Shown one piece after another: positions 32,009 through 36,707 of a stretch of DNA of 36,707 nucleotides. Within the stretch, counting starts at the first letter, position 1. Each line of letters starts with the position of its first letter. The stretch lies in NCBI GenBank assembly GCA_947311315.1, contig CAMZKN010000114.1, forward strand, positions 1 through 36,707, given 5' to 3'. Under the pieces are notes generated by a model that had not been told where the DNA came from, searched no databases, and was given only the letters and a program-made list of their open reading frames with translations. This stretch comes from an uncultured Desulfobulbaceae bacterium (GTDB lineage: Bacteria; Desulfobacterota; Desulfobulbia; Desulfobulbales; Desulfocapsaceae). The translations under genes were made by a program, and so were the position numbers.

Positions 32009-32803
32009 TCATCTTGCGATGATAAACGAGCCTGCGTAACCGTGGTCATGGAGGGATTTTTCGGCTCTTCTTGCATTTTTTAGAGTTTTCCCTACATATA
32101 CCTGTACTCTGTAAAGGATAGCTTTCGGGCCGAAATATTTTTGGATGACTGTTGTATGTCCAGCCTCAGTGAATCTTTTTTGTAGCTTGATTGCATTTAT
32201 TTTTTGTCGAAAGGCACCGATTTGCACATAAAATTCACCTATTGACAAATCTGTATAGGTCAGGAGAGGTGGCCCTCCTTTTTTCTGTACGGTTCCTTCT
32301 GCAAGGGCGATAATTTGTACTTTGGCTGTGCCATTTGCGACTATGCCGAGCTGTTTGGCGGTTTTGTAACTGAGGTCAATAATTCGGCCTCGTACAAACG
32401 GTCCACGATCGTTCACCCTAACAATGGTTTTTCTGCCATTTTCGAGGTTTTTCACCAGTAGCATTGTTCCCATTGGCAAGGTTTTGTGGGCAGCGGTTTT
32501 CTTATACATATTATAGATTTCACCGTTGGATGTTCGTCTGCCATGGAAATCTCTGCCATACCATGAGGCCTTTCCGACCTCCCGATAGCCTTTTGCGTTG
32601 GGGATTGGGAAATATTTTTTATTATTTATTATGTAGGGATGCTGTGTGTAGTGGGCTTTTCGTGCATAAGAAGGGCCACAAACCCCAGTCGCTAGTACGA
32701 TGAAGAGACAAAAAACAATATATCGGTAATTCTGAGAATTGGCTGGCACAGAATTTTTTAAAGGTCGTATCGTAAATCGCATGATAGAGAGTAGATATCG
32801 CAT
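32009..32803 (-). CDS. rlpA: RlpA-family septal lytic transglycosylase (DPBB plus SPOR)
   Basis: A protein of about 264 residues with an N-terminal export signal (hydrophobic FCLFIVLATGVCG, likely cut after PSYA), a double-psi beta-barrel (GKASWYGRDFHGRRTSNGEIY, AHKTLPMGT, IVRVNDRGPFVRGRIIDLS) and a C-terminal SPOR domain (GEFYVQIGAFRQKINAIKLQ). RlpA cleaves naked peptidoglycan glycans at the division septum, and SPOR targets it there. A Cys lies in the signal region but without a standard lipobox. Start unclear: ATG 32803 lies 14 bases after the cytochrome stop; ATG 32782 and a TTG inside the cytochrome gene are alternatives, none with a strong ribosome site. Confidence 0.92.
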   Translation of the reverse strand: MRYLLSIMRFTIRPLKNSVPANSQNYRYIVFCLFIVLATGVCGPSYARKAHYTQHPYIINNKKYFPIPNAKGYREVGKASWYGRDFHGRRTSNGEIYNMYKKTAAHKTLPMGTMLLVKNLENGRKTIVRVNDRGPFVRGRIIDLSYKTAKQLGIVANGTAKVQIIALAEGTVQKKGGPPLLTYTDLSIGEFYVQIGAFRQKINAIKLQKRFTEAGHTTVIQKYFGPKAILYRVQVYVGKTLKNARRAEKSLHDHGYAGSFIIAR

Positions 32804-32816
32804 TGATGGTGATTGG

Positions 32817-34274
32817 CTACTTTGCAATGGGAGAGCGTTCACTTTTAAGGAACCGGTCAATGCGCTGTCTGTAGAAGATGCCGGCAGAACCGGTAGTATG
32901 AGGCACGTAGGGCAGGTAACCGCTGTTGGCAGAATGAGACCTTACCGAATCAAAACGTACATTGTCATCTTTGTCAACCCATGAGAGAGAAAAATCAAGA
33001 ACGGGGCGAATCGTTGTGATTTTTCCATCGCTGTCTCGACCAAGAAGAACTTCTTCCCATCGTCTTTGTGAATATCCCCTAAGCCAGATACCAACTTTCA
33101 TTTTTCCAGATATTTTATCTTGCATCTGGACTTTCATCTCTGTTTTATCAAAGTCAATATTATTTTCCAGTATGGTTTGAACTTCTACGTTTCCCTGGGT
33201 TGTGAGTGATGACCAGGAGTCAAAATCATCACTGTCAAGGCGTAGAAAGTGTTTACCGGTGTCATTAAAAGTCCACTGGGCATGGCAGGACTGGCATCTG
33301 ACTTTCTGGTCATAAAGAAAATGGGCGGGATCAGTCATGGTAGGGACGGGGTGCAGTTTTCCCTCAGTATCCAGTAGAACAAATCCGTCCTTTCCCGCAG
33401 CAATATTTTTTGGTGGAGAAGAAATCAGTTCCTTTTCAAGGTGACATCCTTTGCAGGATGGTTTGTTTTCACCCGTGTGCATGAGTTCACTCCCGGTGTG
33501 ACAATCAATGCACCATAACCCTTTTTGTTGATGGATATCTGGTTTCAACTGGTGATATTCAATACCGTATGGACGGAAAAATTCGTTGGTTGTTGTATAT
33601 GGTGTACGGTATTCATTGTTGAGATCGTGTTCGAATCTGCCGTAATAGTCAAACCCCACATAATTGCCATAGTGGCATGATAGACATTGTTCATCTGAAG
33701 GTTTGCTAAATCTGTGATTTACAAGAGAACCATCGACGAATGGCAGATGGCAGGCAGCGCAACCTGTACCGTGACTGGTTAAAGGAAAGTTGTTTCCACC
33801 ATTAAACGGGTGGCAATTGAAGCATCTGCGTCTAAGGAGATCTTCTGCAAGCTGTAGGGCAGACTTGGGTTGGCCTGGATCCGGTGTTTGCTGAAAAGTG
33901 TCTAGATTTGTGACGGCACCAAAGGATTTTCTAAACAGATTTGTACTCTTTTTGAGAGTAAAGTGTAATGAATCTCCGACGGTTTTTACTTTTTTGCTGT
34001 GACAGGAAGCGCATATGTTGCACATATGCAAAGGATTACCGGGTTGAGCTATTAAAGATTTATGGGCATCGTTTTTATCTGAAGCATTAAGAACTCCCTT
34101 GTGGCATGTGGTACATGGGAAAATATGATTTTCATCAAGATTCATGGTGTGGCAATCCACACAATTGTATGTGACGGTATCGACTTGCCTGTTTTCGTCA
34201 GTGCAACCGGGGAGAGTCGTTAAAAAGAGGAAGGCATATAAGAAGGTAATTCTGTATCGTAATTTCAAAGTCAA
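32817..34274 (-). CDS. Nine-haem lipoprotein cytochrome c
   Basis: A 485-residue protein with a lipoprotein signal (hydrophobic FLYAFLFLTTLPGC, lipid-modified Cys24) and nine CXXCH haem sites: CVDCH, CTTCH, CASCH, CFNCH, CAACH, CLSCH, CIDCH, CKGCH and CQSCH, all in residues about 38-335. The last 150 residues lack haems and are rich in Trp and Asp (LRGYSQRRWEEV), perhaps a beta domain. It is a periplasmic or outer-membrane electron carrier. It does not look like standard octahaem nitrite or tetrathionate reductases, though the active-site haem cannot be excluded. It is followed by rlpA on the same strand. Confidence 0.9.
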   Translation of the reverse strand: MTLKLRYRITFLYAFLFLTTLPGCTDENRQVDTVTYNCVDCHTMNLDENHIFPCTTCHKGVLNASDKNDAHKSLIAQPGNPLHMCNICASCHSKKVKTVGDSLHFTLKKSTNLFRKSFGAVTNLDTFQQTPDPGQPKSALQLAEDLLRRRCFNCHPFNGGNNFPLTSHGTGCAACHLPFVDGSLVNHRFSKPSDEQCLSCHYGNYVGFDYYGRFEHDLNNEYRTPYTTTNEFFRPYGIEYHQLKPDIHQQKGLWCIDCHTGSELMHTGENKPSCKGCHLEKELISSPPKNIAAGKDGFVLLDTEGKLHPVPTMTDPAHFLYDQKVRCQSCHAQWTFNDTGKHFLRLDSDDFDSWSSLTTQGNVEVQTILENNIDFDKTEMKVQMQDKISGKMKVGIWLRGYSQRRWEEVLLGRDSDGKITTIRPVLDFSLSWVDKDDNVRFDSVRSHSANSGYLPYVPHTTGSAGIFYRQRIDRFLKSERSPIAK

Positions 34275-34376
34275 TTTCCTTCTATAACCATGTATGGTAA
34301 ATAAACTATTGTTCGTTGTCTCTGGCTTGAGATATTTCCATAATTGATGCAGTTGAATGCTTATATTTCATAATAG

Positions 34377-34405
34377 TTGAATTTTCAATAATTACCTGAT
34401 ATATA
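34377..34405 (+). promoter_or_regulatory. Candidate promoter of tRNA-Thr
   Basis: TTGAAT (34377-34382), a 17-base spacer and TATATA (34400-34405) lie 38 bases before the tRNA. The region is A/T-rich, so a chance match is possible. Confidence 0.45.
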
Positions 34406-34442
34406 GCCCTACGATGCGTTGTCATTAACATTGTATTTTTTA

Positions 34443-34518
34443 GCCAGCATAGCTCAGTTGGTAGAGCGGCGCTCTCGTAAAGCGCAGGCCAGCGGTTCGA
34501 TTCCGCTTGCTGGCTCCA
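34443..34518 (+). tRNA. tRNA-Thr (anticodon CGU)
   Basis: A full 76-base tRNA with an encoded CCA. Acceptor arms GCCAGCA and TGCTGGC pair, discriminator T, CCA at 34516-34518. D arm GCTCAGTTGGTAGAGC, anticodon arm GCGCT-CTCGTAA-AGCGC giving anticodon CGU (reads ACG), and T arm CCAGCGGTTCGATTCCGCTTG. No duplicated 3' end was found in the window, so there is no sign of integration here. Confidence 0.97.
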
Positions 34519-34521
34519 ATA

Positions 34522-34561
34522 AAAACAGCCACTAAAGAGGTCTCTCTTTGGTGGCTGTTTT
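34522..34561 (+). terminator. Intrinsic terminator of tRNA-Thr
   Basis: AAAACAGCCAC (34522-34532) pairs with GTGGCTGTTTT (34551-34561), extended by AAAGA/TCTTT; the right arm ends in Ts. It follows the tRNA by four bases. Confidence 0.8.
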
Positions 34562-34671
34562 CGTCTGGGGATATGAATATATTAAATTATTTCCTGTGAA
34601 TTGGACTTTTTACAGTCAAGATGGTAAAAAACGTCTGTTTCAGGGCATAATGACCGTTTGCCTTGTAGTAA

Positions 34672-36009
34672 ATGCTTTTCTCACAAAATAATTCTTTTAT
34701 CGAGACCACCATGCAAAGATTTTTAGTGATCCTTTTCGCATCCTGCGTAGGAATAGGTTTTTATTACTGGTCTGCTCAAATCATCAAGAAGAAATCCATG
34801 CAGGATTTTGTTCATACCCATTTATGGTTACTGCATCCTAATGCGATCTGTTACTGGCGTGTGGCAATGGCTTTTGTTGCCTATCTGTTTTACTTTATTC
34901 TTGATTTCCAGTCTGCTGCAATTTTGATTTTCACCTTTGCCGCCGTTTTTGACGGTATTGACGGCTTGGTGGCAAGGAATTGTAATCTTGTTACGCGATT
35001 GGGGGAATGGTTGGATCCGCTATGCGACAAGCTGACCTATCTCCCACCGTTACTTGGATTTGCCTACGCCGGAATTATATCTGTAAAATTTGTCTGGGTG
35101 TTGATCGTTATAGAGTTTGTGGGGCAGTTTTTTGCGAGACGTATTCTCTCATTTCTTGGAATTTCCGGGGCAGCAAATAATTTTGGTAAGATTAAGGCCA
35201 TCATCTGCTTCGGACTTGTTATCTTTTGCGCTTTATTGGACAAAGCCCCCGGGGTGATAAATATGGGTGACGATGTTCTCCTTGCCTGTATTATCCTTTC
35301 CACCGCTTCGGTAGTTTGTAAGTTTATCCCAAATTGGTTATATGCTGATATTCTTTCCACATTGAATTTTTTCTGTGGTGTTACAAGTCTTTTTTTTACA
35401 TACAATCGACACTTTGCCTGGGCAATAGTTGTTATTATTGTCGGTCAACTCTTTGACCTGTTTGATGGTCGAATGGCAGAAAAACATGGTGGAACCAAAT
35501 ATGGTCCTTACCTTGATGATATTGCCGATTTTGTAAGTTTTGGGATTGCACCGGCCTATGTGATATTGAAATCAGGTGGTAGCCTGGCTTGGCTTTTTGG
35601 GGCTGCATTTATTATGGGAGTGGCATTTCGGTTGGTACGTTTTGTTGCAGTGGATAAAAAACGGACAGATCTACCCGATGGTATTTTTAACGGCCTGCCA
35701 AGCCCTGCGGGGGCGCTTATAGTCCTGGGGGCTGCATTGATCGCCTCTCCACCTCTGTTGTGGGCTATTTCTACATTGTCGATGATTCTGATGGTGAGCC
35801 ATATACGCTTCGCACATTTTGGACGCATCATTCTCAGGCAAATCCCAAAGCCACTGTTTTTTCTGGCAAGCGCTACCATAATAGTAGCAATAGTTTTTAT
35901 ACTGAAAACAAAGAGTGTTCAGACTTTCGGTTATCTGATCCTCGCTTCAGTTTTTGTCTATATCATCGCAGGGAGAAAATGTCCCCGGCATGATGTTGAA
36001 ACAACGTAA
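34672..36009 (+). CDS. Two-domain CDP-alcohol phosphatidyltransferase (PgsA-like plus PssA-like)
   Basis: A 445-residue multi-spanning membrane protein with two complete CDP-alcohol phosphatidyltransferase motifs. The first, DGLVARNCNLVTRLG then EWLDPLCD, fits DGx2ARx8Gx3Dx3D exactly and resembles phosphatidylglycerophosphate synthase. The second, DGRMAEKHGGTKYG then PYLDDIADFVSFGIAPA, resembles phosphatidylserine synthase-type enzymes but has Glu for Arg and one residue fewer in the spacer. Around ten membrane helices are expected. Such enzymes use CDP-diacylglycerol to make phospholipid head groups. Which alcohols are used cannot be read off. The start could also be ATG 34711; neither has a clear ribosome site. 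34562-34671 shows no other gene. Confidence 0.88.
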   Translation: MLFSQNNSFIETTMQRFLVILFASCVGIGFYYWSAQIIKKKSMQDFVHTHLWLLHPNAICYWRVAMAFVAYLFYFILDFQSAAILIFTFAAVFDGIDGLVARNCNLVTRLGEWLDPLCDKLTYLPPLLGFAYAGIISVKFVWVLIVIEFVGQFFARRILSFLGISGAANNFGKIKAIICFGLVIFCALLDKAPGVINMGDDVLLACIILSTASVVCKFIPNWLYADILSTLNFFCGVTSLFFTYNRHFAWAIVVIIVGQLFDLFDGRMAEKHGGTKYGPYLDDIADFVSFGIAPAYVILKSGGSLAWLFGAAFIMGVAFRLVRFVAVDKKRTDLPDGIFNGLPSPAGALIVLGAALIASPPLLWAISTLSMILMVSHIRFAHFGRIILRQIPKPLFFLASATIIVAIVFILKTKSVQTFGYLILASVFVYIIAGRKCPRHDVETT

Positions 36010-36100
36010 TATAATGAAATAATATTTTGTTTTTTAGTTCTTCCTAAGGGGTATAAAACCACGAAATTGAAAGGTGCTTATACATATCCCAGTCAGGCTG

Positions 36101-36280
36101 TTAGTTGTAGACTCTGTCGACAATCTCAGCTCTCTCAAACGTGTGCATATCGTCCATCCAGGAGTGGCTTCTCTGTTTAGTAACTATATAGCAGATTCTC
36201 TTCTGCATTGTCTGTGCAAGTAATTTTTTTTGAAATGCCGGGCTCTTTATCTTATTCCATCTTTTCATCTCATCTTCCAT
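36101..36280 (-). CDS. Small protein candidate, unknown
   Basis: A 59-codon leftward frame with ATG at 36280-36278 and stop at 36103-36101. The product is soluble, charged and Trp-containing (MEDEMKRWNKIKSPAFQKKL at the start, DDMHTFERAEIVDRVYN at the end) and looks like a real protein rather than noise. GAGAG precedes the ATG at a suitable distance. No family recognised. It could be a remnant of a larger gene. Confidence 0.35.
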   Translation of the reverse strand: MEDEMKRWNKIKSPAFQKKLLAQTMQKRICYIVTKQRSHSWMDDMHTFERAEIVDRVYN

Positions 36281-36635
36281 GAATAGCTCTCTTATAAAAA
36301 CGTTTGATACCTATTGATCGCAGTTCCCTGTAGCACTGATTTTTGAAAAAGGTGACAACAAGCGTAGAACGGGAATCGTTCTTGGTTATGTAAATGAGTA
36401 TATGAGAGCTGAAAAAAAGAGTAAATGGGTGGGAATACCAGTATTGCCTAGGTATATATACCAATGGTAGCTTGCTTTTGATATTAATCTAAGAGCTTAT
36501 GAGTAACCGAATTTAAGATATAGTATGGAAAAAAAATAAAAAAAGATGAATAAAATTTTTCCTGTCAAGCTATAGGTTTGGAAATGGGTGCGGATGTAAA
36601 CTATAGGTATCCCAGCATGACTTGATACTATAAAA
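36281..36635. other. Sparse region without an assigned gene
   Basis: A 355-base, A/T-rich stretch. The + strand frame from 36279 is open to 36470 apart from one TGA at about 36315. An opposing leftward frame at 36270-36464 has poor, Phe/Tyr/Ser-rich composition. No promoter, terminator or RNA gene was recognised. Confidence 0.4.
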
Positions 36636-36707
36636 TTATGCTATTGCTCGTTCACGATCTTCAGGTTCCTCGTAAATCTTTGCATCCTCCTGCCAATATT
36701 GCTCTTC
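36636..36707 (-). CDS. 3' end of an unidentified leftward gene (partial)
   Basis: Read leftward from the window edge, 23 codons run to TAA at 36638-36636 and encode an acidic C-terminus (EEQYWQEDAKIYEEPEDRER then AIA). Composition is protein-like, and the frame is open to the edge. The product cannot be named from this fragment. Confidence 0.5.
   Translation of the reverse strand, partial: EEQYWQEDAKIYEEPEDRERAIA

Noticed and set aside
34443..34518. tRNA-Thr as an integration site
   Set aside because: No integrase gene and no duplicated tRNA 3' end in the window; the gene is followed directly by its own terminator.
36270..36464. 64-codon leftward open frame
   Set aside because: Composition is rich in Phe, Tyr and Ser, it overlaps the start of the better 59-codon candidate, and no ribosome site is present.
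1..36707. CRISPR array, rRNA operon or prophage
   Set aside because: No regularly spaced direct repeats, rRNA sequence, or phage structural genes were seen on reading both strands.

Overview
The window looks like a chromosomal segment of an anaerobic Gram-negative bacterium. The best fit is a sulfate-reducing or sulfur-metabolising member of Desulfobacterota, probably Desulfobulbales. This is inferred from gene content: a tungsten-type aldehyde:ferredoxin oxidoreductase with its own cofactor genes, a nine-haem lipoprotein cytochrome c, an oxygen-sensitive ThiC-like radical SAM enzyme under a cobalamin riboswitch, SPOR/RlpA and lipoprotein signals, and moderate GC content. No 16S gene or other species-level marker is present.

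Layout. 1-2.5 kb is accessory: the start of a leftward gene, then a rightward set of a papain/C39-like cysteine peptidase, an unknown protein and two small exported or membrane proteins, ending at a decayed IS66 transposase end. 2.5-5.1 kb is leftward uvrC with a coupled YiiX-like papain-fold hydrolase. 5.1-5.7 kb is non-coding: a long inverted-repeat element, then a cobalamin riboswitch with an intrinsic terminator. 5.7-7.0 kb is the ThiC-family gene, called BzaF (5-hydroxybenzimidazole synthase, B12 lower ligand). 7.0-10.1 kb is leftward: a double-ATPase oligopeptide ABC protein, acylphosphatase and a GGDEF-PilZ protein. 10.3 kb is a YaiI-family protein.

10.8-16.6 kb is a compact leftward operon for a tungsten/molybdenum-pterin enzyme: unknown protein, MoeA, MoeA fused to a PBP-like domain, AOR, MoaD-like. 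16.7-20.4 kb runs rightward: gpmI, darP, a small coiled-coil protein and an aminotransferase broken by a one-base frameshift. FolE2 faces it. A second inverted-repeat element with related ends lies at 21.3-21.5 kb. 21.6-25.4 kb: hslR, a stand-alone IMP cyclohydrolase, purN and a U32 peptidase. A leftward CNB/DUF4388 regulator follows. 26.9-32.0 kb: rpsT with promoter and terminator, then trpE-G-D-C-F (no trpB or trpA). 32.0-34.3 kb: leftward nine-haem cytochrome and RlpA. Then tRNA-Thr(CGU) and a protein with two CDP-alcohol phosphatidyltransferase domains. The last 0.7 kb is sparse, with a small candidate ORF and the 3' end of a leftward gene.

Most of the window is housekeeping. The parts most worth attention are the riboswitch-BzaF unit, the AOR cofactor operon with its uncharacterised first gene, the tandem phospholipid-synthase fusion, the separated IMP cyclohydrolase, the frameshifted aminotransferase, the inverted-repeat family, and the accessory cysteine-peptidase cluster beside the IS66 scar. 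I did not find a clearly new system; the accessory cluster is the closest candidate.
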